Positions 9,044 through 16,185 of a stretch of 16,185 nt of DNA are shown piece by piece. The notes beneath the pieces were generated by a model, which saw only the letters and a list, made by a program, of their open reading frames with translations, was not told where the DNA came from and searched no databases. Numbering within the stretch: the stretch's first letter is position 1; every line of letters begins with the position of its first letter. Position numbers and translations under genes: made by a program. Source of the DNA: Phoronis ovalis (Eukaryota > Phoronida > Phoronidae); NCBI GenBank assembly GCA_028565635.1, contig JAOXYB010024490.1, positions 1-16,185 of the forward strand. The letters run 5' to 3'.

Positions 9044-9111
9044 AATACATACCAAAACTGTCATTGACACATCATCACATGTTGCCTCCTCTTGGACAAA
9101 TAAGTTCCTAG
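9044..9111 (+). CDS. candidate terminal exon, phase-compatible with 5579-5765
   Basis: A strong acceptor ACATTTATTTTCAG is followed by two bases and 21 codons, YIPKLSLTHHHMLPPLGQIS and one more Ser, to TAG at 9109-9111. The two-base start completes the codon split by the phase-1 donor at 5765 (G|AA, Glu), giving a 3.3-kb intron and a protein of only about 63 residues from the ATG at 5642. G+C is higher than in the flanks. A second frame through the same acceptor (one-base start) also stays open for about 32 codons, so the assignment is ambiguous. There is no AATAAA soon after the stop. The link to the upstream exon is inference from phase alone. Confidence 0.22.
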
Positions 9112-9505
9112 TCCAATTTTCAGATTTTTTTTTTTTTTTAAGCGCATTATCATTTGCGGTGTCAGTTTTTAATATCAGTAAAAAGATTTATCAATATTTT
9201 CTCCAAGTGTTCTAACAAACAATGTATTGACCTTTTTCCACACCTTTGTACTTAAATTTGGAATGACTCAACAAACCTACAAATGTCATAGTTCCCTAAC
9301 AGCTTGACAATTAATCAGCAATGTTTGCCTCAACATATTGACAAAAAATGAAGTGTCTACTTGGGTACGATTTTTTTCAATTGTTAACACTTACTTGATT
9401 TTTCTAGAAGGTACATTTGAATAATGAATGTACTAAGGGCACTTTTCTTTAACAAATTTTCACAATTCCATTATGTAACATCCGTTATGTTTTGAACAGA
9501 CATTA
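9112..9505. other. AT-rich stretch with a T15 run
   Basis: A run of 15 T at 9125-9139 is the longest homopolymer I noticed. On the minus strand it would be an A-tail, but the sequence before it shows no SINE promoter boxes or recognisable gene, and no flanking duplication is evident. A donor-like string on the minus strand, ATCAA|GTAAGTGTT, lies at about 9397 and ends a 24-codon frame without a good acceptor. Confidence 0.4.
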
Positions 9506-9648
9506 GGCCCATTCACACTTACCACAACCTGATATTTGAAGATAGAGGTGAAGTCGAATTAAAGCATGCCAGTGTGAATGGAAAGTGAAGTGCTTTATTA
9601 TAGAGTGCTTTATTATGAAGCGCTCCAAGTGTAAGTGTGAATTGGGCT
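9506..9648. mobile_element. 143-bp MITE with TIRs
   Basis: The left end GGCCCATTCACACTTAC (9506-9522) is the inverted repeat of the right end GTAAGTGTGAATTGGGCT (9631-9648) apart from one-base differences. ATTA flanks both sides (9502-9505 and 9649-9652). The duplication could also be read as TTA or TA, so the superfamily is uncertain; a three-base TWA duplication with GGC/GGG-type ends would suit PIF/Harbinger or ISL2EU relatives. It has no coding capacity and is therefore non-autonomous. Inside are a third copy of the terminal motif (AGTGTGAATGG, 9571-9581) and a 13-bp direct repeat AGTGCTTTATTAT (9589-9601 and 9604-9616), suggesting internal duplication. Confidence 0.85.
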
Positions 9649-10507
9649 ATTAGGAGGTTTAAGATACTGGCATGAAGTATGTGGTTACAGCCAGGTGACT
9701 ACTTCATACAGATAAACAGATTAGTGCATAGAAAACATGAGCAAAAATAATGACAATGCAACTTTATTTTTCCTTGAAGTAAATGTGAGATCTTTGCCGG
9801 ATAAGGGCATATCAGAGAAAGCTTCAAAAACAGCGCAATCTAATTCATGACCTTGAATCATTGTAGACATTATGTAAATATCACAAAGTGACTTTTAGTT
9901 TAAGTAAATGTAAAAAAACAAATTTTATGAAAACCATTTAGAATATTTTAAGAAGTCTGTCCAGGTCCCAAGTATCTGTGGATGAAAGATACAAAATTAA
10001 AAGTTGTAAATCTCAGACAAAGCAGCCAATGCATAAATGCATCATAGGTGCTAAAGTTGATCGACATTTCAAGGTGTGCAGAGGTGAACATACATTTCAA
10101 TCTATGTTTTAGGAATTAAAATAAAGAAATGACAATACAAAAGTATACATTTTTAAACAAGGTAATACTTTAAACTTTACAAAAGTTTGAATTTGATCAC
10201 TTATCCTGATAAAAAGTCATTTAAGGAAAAAACGTATATATTAAAAAAAATATTAAGTTTCAAAAAAAATATGTAAGTCAAAAAACCCTTCACCTACAAA
10301 CTCAAAACCTAAATAAGTTTCACATATTTTTTTACAAATCTGCATCTAAAATATTAAATATTTTGCTTTGTTCAGAAATTATGAATTTTTAAAAATGTTT
10401 AATGATCAGGACAAAACCAGCAAAATTGTGACCTCGAAACCCATAAAAATTTATAATGTTAAATAAATAAAAAATTAATTTTGAGAAATATTTTGTAGGT
10501 CTATATA
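9649..10507. other. AT-rich stretch between two mobile elements
   Basis: No supported gene, RNA or repeat was seen. All frames are interrupted, and the minus-strand frame beginning at 10583 crosses into the element at 10508. Confidence 0.5.
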
Positions 10508-11072
10508 CAGGGTGACATGAAATAACAGAACACCCATACATTTTTAATGAATTTTGACTCGTCAAGTTCGACAAAAATTTCAATTTATTTTCTAATTCCT
10601 TGTTTCATACTTTCATTTAAAAATGCTCATTTACGGCATCATAACAAATGTTTATTCAGTTTGACAATATACTATTTGAAAGTTAAAAAAGATTCAACAG
10701 AAGCCAAATGAACAAAAATATGCTTATTTGACATAATTTCAAACCACTTTTATTATTGTAGTCCAGGCTTTATACATTTTAAAAACAAAGGTATGTCCTC
10801 AGATTGTTTGCTTTAGCAAACTTGGATGTTGTTACACATTTTTAACTGAGTTATTGGGCTAATCCTGACTTTTAATGAGAACTTTGGACCAAATGTGTGG
10901 CTAGAATCTATGTTGGCTACCAGTTCAAAGAAATTAATAAAAATCCAATTTTTTTGGCTCATGGATACATAAATGAGTTTAATTTTGAAAAATATAAGTT
11001 GAGTTACTGTTGAAATATAAAAGAGAAAGTGACAATGCTCCAAAAGTGTTCCCTTTATTTTGTGTCACCCTG
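10508..11072. mobile_element. 565-bp non-autonomous TIR DNA transposon with TA flanks
   Basis: The ends begin CAGGGTGACA on both strands and match for about 24 of 28 positions with one gap (left 10508-10535, right 11045-11072). TA stands immediately outside each end (10506-10507 and 11073-11074), the insertion preference of Tc1/mariner-type elements, which commonly start with CAG. The minus-strand frame at 10813-11043 (76 codons) contains no DDE-type catalytic spacing or helix-turn-helix that I can see, so no transposase is encoded. A small hairpin, GTTTGCT-TT-AGCAAAC, lies at 10806-10821. The CAGGGTG end also occurs in other insect DNA transposons, so the superfamily is not fixed. Confidence 0.85.
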
Positions 11073-13313
11073 TAAAAAGTCATTTGTGCAGTTTCAACTT
11101 TGTTGATGTAAGAGTTTATGACTTACATTTTTTACAAACATTTTTTTCAAAAATGCCCAATTTCACATTATGAAAACTATTTTCAACCTCTTGTCTTTTG
11201 GATTGATAAACTTTATAGTATACTCTTTCTAAAAATGTATACTTTTATGTGCCCATTAGAGAAAATTAGAGAAGACAATTATAGTGAAATAGCAGTGTCA
11301 AAATATATCTCCAGTCCCCAATTTGTCATCTAACAAATAGAGAGAAGCAAAGTAACTTGTACTTGATCCTGTATGAGCTTCAAAAATGGAACTTTTTATG
11401 TAAATGTATCAGCTATTTAAACTTATATGTGCATGTTCAGAACTCCCAAATGTACAACTCCACATAGGCATACTCAAAGTTCACTTGTTTTTTTTCCTTA
11501 CTATTTATACAAATCAATCAAGTGCAGTCATTTTGACAGAGTTGCAAGAGCAATCTCCTCTCTCTTTACTCTGCCAAGATGCACTGAAAATGTAAACAAT
11601 TGTGGAAGGACATGAACAGTATTTGGTTGATAATATGCAACATTAACACTCAATTAAGTTGATATATAGTTATTAGGATACTTTCAAGCAAATTTACTCC
11701 CCTTGAATCAAAGATGAAGAACATAACTTAAGCTTCAACCATCAAACCATTATTTCTATGCAGCTGATGAGTTACTGAGTCAATAAATTCATAAATAAGG
11801 CTTTATTTTAATGTAAGTCTTACATGCTAAAAAAGTGCATGCATGCATGCCACTAAAATTAGCTCTGACATGTTATGTTAGCTAAATTTTAAAGTCCACA
11901 AAAAAATTTGTACTTTAAAGTTTTTGAACCATTATCAACAGGTAATTGAAGACAGTTATGATTGAAATGGTCTCTTGGCCAAGTAATTTGCAAACTATCA
12001 AAACTGTCAAAATTAAAGTCAAGCAGTTATATTGTTAAATGTAATTCAAATTGTGCAACAACAAAGACTTAAGAGATAATGTATCATTCTGGTCTTGCAA
12101 ATACCACTTTACTTGTAATTTTCAATAATTGCAAATTCCTTAAAAGTTGTTATTGCTACTTAACTATTAACTGATCATTTCACTTGTTTAGTTATTTTGA
12201 CAAATAGGTAAGTGTCTGTGCACCTGCCAAGAAACTTAATTGATACAGGCATACTTCTCAGAAATTGTTCTTTTTAGAAGAATTTGTGGTATGTGTACAA
12301 CAAATTGGGATGTAAGATGAATTAGGTGAATGAAAAACGATTTTATGTCCTAATCGGTAGATGTTATACAGCCCTAGAATAAGATTGATAACCTATTAGT
12401 ATCAAATATGGATTCAAGATTTAAATGTCTCCCTTCAGAAAATGTAATCGGCTTTTTTTGAATTTTTTAATATACTGATATTGCCAATGACCAAATTTTT
12501 TGTTCATCTTCACATTTTGGTGAAGATGGAACAAAATTAAAAGCAACAAATGCATCAAAATAACCTCCCATTCTCTAAATCATTAATGTTTATGAAAAAA
12601 ATGAAAAAAGAAACAGACAGCAAAATTAATCTAGAAATAAGTGTATTACCCATTCTACATAGGTAACTATGTGCAATAATTACAGAATGTAATATAAATC
12701 CAGTATTAGTATGAAGAGGGATTATACTGTCAAACTCCACAGCACCTTTATAATATCATAAATATTTTGGGGTGACTTTGAAATTTACCTCCACCCAAGT
12801 CGATTAATTAAGTCTCATACAGTAGCAACTTCAGTACACTATAGACATTTACACACCCTTATGTTTATGACACTGAAATCATATTAAAAATCCAATAACT
12901 TTAGTCTGTTGCTAGCACGTAATCTACAGCTATCTATAAATTACACAGCTATTATAACCTGAGGTTTGATAAAATGAAACCTAGATAGAGCAATGATTAC
13001 CAGATCAAAATATAACAGTTAAAAATATTTATAAGTTTAAATTTGAAATTTATTTTTACAAAAACAAGTTGATTAATTATGCAACTTAGCATTTCACCAA
13101 TTTCCAATTTTAATTTTGCAAAGTATTTTCAAAAGCTATTTTTCATAAAAACAGAACCACACTTGTGCTTGGGGTGAAATCAGAGGCATAAACAATTGAT
13201 AGCCCTTACAAGAACAACAGGATGGATTACAGAAGACTACCAAAAAATCAAACTTATCATTAAAATTGGTGTTGGATATATAGTCTACAGTGATTACTTA
13301 AGGCGACAAATAT
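11073..13313. other. AT-rich stretch without a supported gene
   Basis: The overlapping plus-strand frames at 11118-11333, 11404-11595 and 11427-11615 lack splice sites and have random-looking composition. Small structures: a perfect palindrome ATGTAAG-T-CTTACAT at 11811-11825, a short TGCA run at about 11836-11850, and a hairpin at 12493-12538. A strong donor AATAG|GTAAGTG at 12208 follows an acceptor-like TTCACTTGTTTAG by only 16 bases, too short for a confident exon. Confidence 0.5.
12493..12538. repeat. 16-bp-stem hairpin
   Basis: TTTTGTTCATCTTCAC (12498-12513) pairs with GTGAAGATGGAACAAAA (12520-12536) through nine pairs, one bulged G and seven more pairs, around the six-base loop ATTTTG. 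A and T bases extend the stem on both sides after two unpaired T. It is shorter than a usual animal microRNA precursor, and the flanks do not extend the stem convincingly. Confidence 0.6.
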
Positions 13314-13345
13314 TGTCAACAGTCAATTATGTCAACAGTTCAATG
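13314..13345. repeat. 16-bp tandem duplication
   Basis: TGTCAACAGTCAATTA (13314-13329) is followed at once by TGTCAACAGTTCAATG (13330-13345). They share TGTCAACAGT and, after one extra T, CAAT. This is a simple local duplication with no known role. Confidence 0.6.
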
Positions 13346-13443
13346 AAAAAAACAATATAGAGAAAGTATGTACTTTTGGAAAGGTAGTACATGGTAGACT
13401 ATGAACAGTTACTTTTCCAGACTGAAACGTAAGTGCAGTTTTT

Positions 13444-13782
13444 TTTTGGATGAAAACTAACTTTTTTCAAAACATGAACTTCAAAAAATATAACTCCCAC
13501 TGCAGGTACAAAGCTGAAACTTAGGCAAAATTAACTTCAAACAGAAATCTCCAATACTGCGTCTCGCATTTAAAAATTTTTGTTTCGTTTAAATGTTGTG
13601 ATTCTTCATAACTCATAAGCTTAGAAGTGCATCATTTAAGAGCAAACATAAATTTCAAAAATATATCATTTTGGAATTGCCTGTTGTAAGTGTTTTGTCA
13701 ATTTTCAACTTTGTATCTGCAGGAGTGTTACACTTGCATTTTGTGAAGTTCATATTTCAAGAAAGTGACTTTTTAACCAAAA
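13444..13782. mobile_element. 339-bp fold-back element, imperfect palindrome over its whole length
   Basis: The two halves are inverted copies of each other. Matching blocks run from TTTTGG (13444-13449) with CCAAAA (13777-13782), through ATGAACTTC (13474-13482) with GAAGTTCAT (13745-13753), and 18 of 20 bases around CTGCAG (13500-13519 with 13703-13722). They continue to a central TAAGCTTA (13616-13623). The inner quarter also aligns (TTTAAATG near 13588 with CATTTAA near 13632), so there is no large unpaired loop. A transcript would fold into a hairpin of about 160 mismatched pairs. It has no coding capacity. Target duplication is unclear because the outer ends are poly-T/A and degraded. 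It could be a fold-back MITE or a fused pair of inverted copies. Confidence 0.75.
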
Positions 13783-14117
13783 TGGGTTCCTTACCAATTA
13801 CATAATCACACCTTTCCATAAATGTATGTGTTTATTAGTCTTTTCATTCAATCAAAGTGTAAATTATGAATATGTTATCCTGAAAAAAAATTACTTCCTA
13901 ACCATTAAAACAAGATTCACGCTTCAGAAAATCCTGGATTTGCTTACATTAAAGAAGAAGCAAATAAAGACAAACAACTTTAATATGGGTAACCAAAATG
14001 CATTACTGTGCATCATTAACTAAGGTTTATATCTGCAGTTAATGCTAAAACATAGAAAAATACCTACCAGATGTAAATTTTGAAACTTTTCCATTCCACA
14101 TAAATTATTACTTTGTC
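13783..14117. other. AT-rich stretch without a supported gene
   Basis: A plus-strand frame at 13826-14023 is open but rich in Lys, Asn and Leu as expected from A/T-rich chance, and no acceptor or donor brackets it. A minus-strand donor-like CATCTG|GTAGGT lies at about 14072, downstream (in minus orientation) of the G+C-rich patch described next. Confidence 0.45.
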
Positions 14118-14207
14118 TTATATCTTAATGCCCCGCCAGCCTTCAACGGAAAGCAAATGATACTCACAAGCGAAATCGGTATAATAAAAGAAGGCAAGAG
14201 GTGACAT
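14118..14207 (-). other. G+C-rich patch with a minus-strand 29-codon frame
   Basis: The segment at about 14125-14200 is nearly 50% G+C and stands out from its flanks. On the minus strand a pyrimidine-rich tract ends TATCTGTGTAAACAG exactly before ATG (14205-14207). The frame then reads MSPLAFFYYTDF and onward to TAA at 14118-14120. A donor-like string, CGCTT|GTGAGTATC, lies inside it. Another minus frame through the patch is open for about 40 codons. The patch may be a small exon, a fragment of an interspersed repeat or a conserved element; I cannot tell which. Confidence 0.25.
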
Positions 14208-14398
14208 CTGTTTACACAGATAAGATAAAAGATTTTAAAGCATATAAAAATAACCATGTTTTCATTTTTTTTCCCGTTACATTATTTTAGTTGAGTGTGT
14301 AAAATATTTCATTGGCCAGCATGCTAATATAATTTGAATAGTAATAATTTTAAGTCATAATCTATGGGATTTGGATAGAAACCCCATTTTTTATCTAG

Positions 14399-14580
14399 AT
14401 TGTCCCAGTGGCCCATATTTTACTATGATGAAGATAATATGATTTCAACAAGTTTATTATTCCTTCATTATATAGACTTTAAACTTTGTGGTTTTGCTGT
14501 CAGCTTTGTTGATTATACAAGTAGTGACATCTGTTGGAAAATTTTCAAACTTGACTACTCAGGAAAGAAAGCAGTATCAA
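14399..14580 (+). CDS. candidate internal exon of a two-exon gene end, product unknown
   Basis: An excellent acceptor, CCCCATTTTTTATCTAG, is followed by one base and 60 open codons that end at TATCAA|GTAAGA (phase 1). Only this frame is open across the 182 bases. The peptide begins LSQWPIFYYDEDNM and ends with SSDICWKIFKLDYSGKK. The frame would continue 25 codons past the donor to TAG at 14655-14657 if unspliced. A second acceptor 93 bases later is phase-compatible. No family is recognised, and no upstream exon with a phase-2 donor was found. The splice signals at both ends make this better supported than other frames of similar length, but still below a confident call. Confidence 0.3.
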
Positions 14581-14673
14581 GTAAGAGAGCTATAAAGTGG
14601 TATAAAAATAAACCCTTAAAAATAGAAGAAAAAATCTTTTATGCTTGCAGTGCCTAGTTACTTTGTTTTTCAG

Positions 14674-14738
14674 AAAAAAACAATTCCCAGTCCAAATATT
14701 GTTTCTTAGCACTTCAGAATCCATTATTTAGGATATAA
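14674..14738 (+). CDS. candidate terminal exon following a 93-bp intron
   Basis: The acceptor TTACTTTGTTTTTCAG at 14658-14673 has a strong pyrimidine tract. Two bases complete the codon left by the donor at 14580 (A|AA, Lys), and 20 further codons follow, including NSQSKYCFLALQNPLFRI, to TAA at 14736-14738. An intron of 93 bases is typical of short insect introns. The joined peptide would be about 81 residues from the upstream acceptor. No AATAAA is seen close downstream, and the product is unknown. Confidence 0.28.
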
Positions 14739-15149
14739 TGAGTGAGGTTGGTTTGATCAGTATCCTCATAATATTCACTTAAACTGGTTTCCTCTACAAA
14801 TTTTCTAGTATTAATCAAATGTAAAGAAACATACTAATGATCGATAATTTTATTCAAGTTGCACAAAGTCACATAACTGACTGTAATGGCAGATTATTGA
14901 CAGTTGTAAGCAGTGGTTATAATAGTTAGGTAGATAATCCCTTGAGCAAATAACTTAAGATTAATAAAAAGTATAGTAATTGGTCATACATTAATGATTT
15001 ATGTCCAAAGAGTAGAAGATCAATCTTAAATATAAATATCTGAAATTTCAAAGAAAACAAAATTTTACCCATAACACTGTTATCTACTTCCAAACTATAA
15101 TAGAGCACAATTATGGAAATGAGTAAATATGATAAGATGCAGTGGGGAA
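14739..15149. other. AT-rich stretch without a supported gene
   Basis: Only a minus-strand chance frame (14926-15108), hydrophobic and without splice sites, was seen. A donor-like ACAGTT|GTAAGC occurs at about 14907 with no exon before it. Confidence 0.45.
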
Positions 15150-15360
15150 TTTACAGTAAGGCACGGAACTCAGACATTATCAATTATTGGATATCAAAAA
15201 AAAGCATCAAGATGATAATATTGAATCCCAACTACCAGCCATGATGCCCCTGACCACAACCAAAACCGTTTTGAATCGATCAGTCAAAACAATAATATAT
15301 TTGGTTATATAGAATCTCATGACCTAAACACAGCCAAAATTTGTCAAGTTAAATCAAGAT

Positions 15361-15379
15361 GATAATATTCAATATTATC
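15361..15379. repeat. 19-bp AT palindrome
   Basis: GATAATATT-C-AATATTATC has nine perfect pairs around a single base. It ends the second copy of the 21-base direct repeat at 15353. AT palindromes of this kind recur at 15615-15631 and 16094-16110. Confidence 0.6.
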
Positions 15380-15613
15380 ATATCTACTTATTGTCCACTT
15401 TAATAATCATCTGATAAGAGTGCATGCTACATAACTAAATTTATTCATAATTGTTTACTATCCAGTAATATCGAATATCTAATACTATACTCAGGGGAAG
15501 GTAATTCCAAGATGGTGTGAACTTTACATTATAACTAAACTTCATCATATAAGATATCTAAAATTCATAGTCTTTTGAAATGCAACCACAAGCTGACATA
15601 GACATTACATAAC

Positions 15614-15631
15614 TATATTATCTAATAATAT
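15614..15631 (+). repeat. AT palindrome, exact reverse complement of 16094-16111
   Basis: ATATTAT-CTA-ATAATAT (15615-15631) plus one flanking T is identical, over 18 bases, to the reverse complement of 16094-16111. The two may be ends of a roughly 500-bp inverted pair, but similarity does not extend clearly beyond the 18 bases. Confidence 0.5.
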
Positions 15632-15944
15632 CTGATATATCTACAATGTTTAATCATAGGAAGGTAGCTTCAAAGTGGCATGGACATTACATAACTCAGG
15701 GGGGGTGACAGTCATAATAGTTGAGTATGCATGTTTGTTACAGAAAACAGCGAGCACCCAGGACACCCTGAAAAGGGGTATAAAATAACTAAAAAAATTA
15801 GCAAAAACAATATATTACTACCTGGTCCCAAAAATGAATAATTAGATCTAGTTGTCAGATATCCGTTTGCTTCAAAAAGGAAACGTGGTTGCTAAATGAT
15901 CCATTTCATCATATTGAATACAGGATAAAAAGTCCCATAACTGA

Positions 15945-16010
15945 GGGCATGAATTTTGAGTGCATAAGTCCTAAAAAGGGTATGAAGTTTGAGTTCATAA
16001 GTTCCAAAAA
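15945..16010 (+). repeat. 33-bp tandem duplication (11 codons)
   Basis: The units 15945-15977 and 15978-16010 match at 28 of 33 positions. Both begin GGG and end AAAAA, and a further GGGG starts what would be a third unit. In the plus frame open from about 15820 to 16089 they read GMNFECISPKK and GMKFEFISSKK, so the duplication keeps frame and most differences are conservative. No splice sites or start context support a gene, and the preceding region is repetitive, so this is listed as a repeat rather than a coding region. Confidence 0.65.
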
Positions 16011-16185
16011 GGGGCTATTTAGTTTTATCCTTCATAATTATAGACATGCATTCCCAACTATTCTTGGGGTTTCATATAACTATATATAATAGCATATTAT
16101 TAGATAATATAAACAAGACATTTGTCATGTCTAATGCCCATCCAATGTGTAGGATATTTTTTTAACATTATTGTTTTTTTACATT
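16011..16185. other. end of window, AT-rich with palindrome at 16094-16110
   Basis: The tail of the open frame ends at TAA (16087-16089). It is followed by ATATTAT-TAG-ATAATAT (16094-16110), a perfect seven-pair palindrome, and a smaller one GACAT-TTGTC-ATGTC. No gene is evident before the window ends. Confidence 0.5.

Larger units (their letters stand above)
15150..15700. repeat. degenerate repeat array, units of about 80-93 bp
   Basis: A motif of the form AAG..G.CATGGACATTACATAACT recurs, anchored at about 15416, 15509, 15590 and 15673, giving spacings of 93, 81 and 83 bases. Units at 15494-15538 and 15659-15696 align over about 40 bases from GGAAGGTA to TAACT with few gaps. Each unit also has a GATATCTA-like block. 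Earlier, a 21-base string starting ATCAAGATGATAATATT recurs at 15206-15226 and 15353-15373 with one difference. Copies are too diverged to be a young satellite; a decayed element with internal repeats is as likely. Confidence 0.45.

Noticed and set aside
9125-9139. T15 run as the tail of a minus-strand SINE or processed pseudogene
   Set aside because: No promoter boxes, recognisable body or flanking target duplication.
10813-11043. 76-codon minus frame inside the TA-flanked element as a transposase
   Set aside because: No catalytic-residue spacing or DNA-binding motif visible, and it is far too short for a Tc1/mariner transposase.
12181-12208. Acceptor CACTTGTTTAG and donor AATAG|GTAAGTG as a micro-exon
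   Set aside because: The enclosed exon would be 16 bases and contains an in-frame stop in one frame; too little to support.
15698-15775. CAGGGGGGGTGACAG and CACCCTG as a second copy of the CAGGGTG-type element
   Set aside because: The two ends do not match each other beyond the first bases and lack TA flanks.
1-16185. tRNA, rRNA, CRISPR array, phage or bacterial operon
   Set aside because: No cloverleaf B-box signature, no conserved rRNA block, no regularly spaced identical repeats, and no dense long ORFs were found on either strand.

Overview
This window looks like non-coding or intron-rich DNA from a eukaryote, most plausibly an arthropod. It is strongly AT-rich (roughly 30% G+C by eye). 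It has no long open reading frame on either strand and no operon-like packing, and the readable frames that exist end at consensus-like splice sites. It also carries short TIR elements of kinds common in insect genomes. Nothing resembles a bacterial, viral or plasmid gene, an rRNA, a tRNA or a CRISPR array. In AT-rich DNA of this length, ORFs of 60-85 codons are expected by chance, so ORF length was not used as evidence. Coding calls rest on splice signals, phase agreement, local G+C and protein-like composition, and all are tentative. Layout. (1) 1-4939: AT-rich DNA with a few weak candidate exons (1582-1643 minus, 2668-2781 plus, 2913-3085 plus), short inverted repeats and a 21-bp tandem repeat. 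(2) 4940-5765 is the best gene-like stretch. A candidate first coding exon on the minus strand (4960-5077) begins with a hydrophobic signal anchor and ends at a near-perfect donor. A candidate exon on the plus strand (5579-5765) also ends at a strong donor. Between them is a small G+C-rich island with a CCAAT box inside a hairpin, so the arrangement resembles two head-to-head genes with a shared promoter. (3) 5766-9505: AT-rich sequence, probably intron, with a palindromic forkhead-type site and a possible phase-compatible terminal exon at 9044-9111. (4) 9506-13782: at least three non-autonomous mobile elements, namely a 143-bp MITE, a 565-bp TA-flanked TIR element, and a 339-bp element that is an imperfect palindrome along its whole length. 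(5) 14118-14738: a G+C-rich patch and a possible two-exon gene end with a 93-bp intron. (6) About 15150-16111: degenerate repeats of about 80-93 bp, AT-rich palindromes and a 33-bp (11-codon) tandem duplication, possibly one decayed repetitive element. No complete gene is contained here and no pathway can be reconstructed. The most robust features are the three mobile elements. The most interesting hypotheses are the divergent exon pair and the fully palindromic element.
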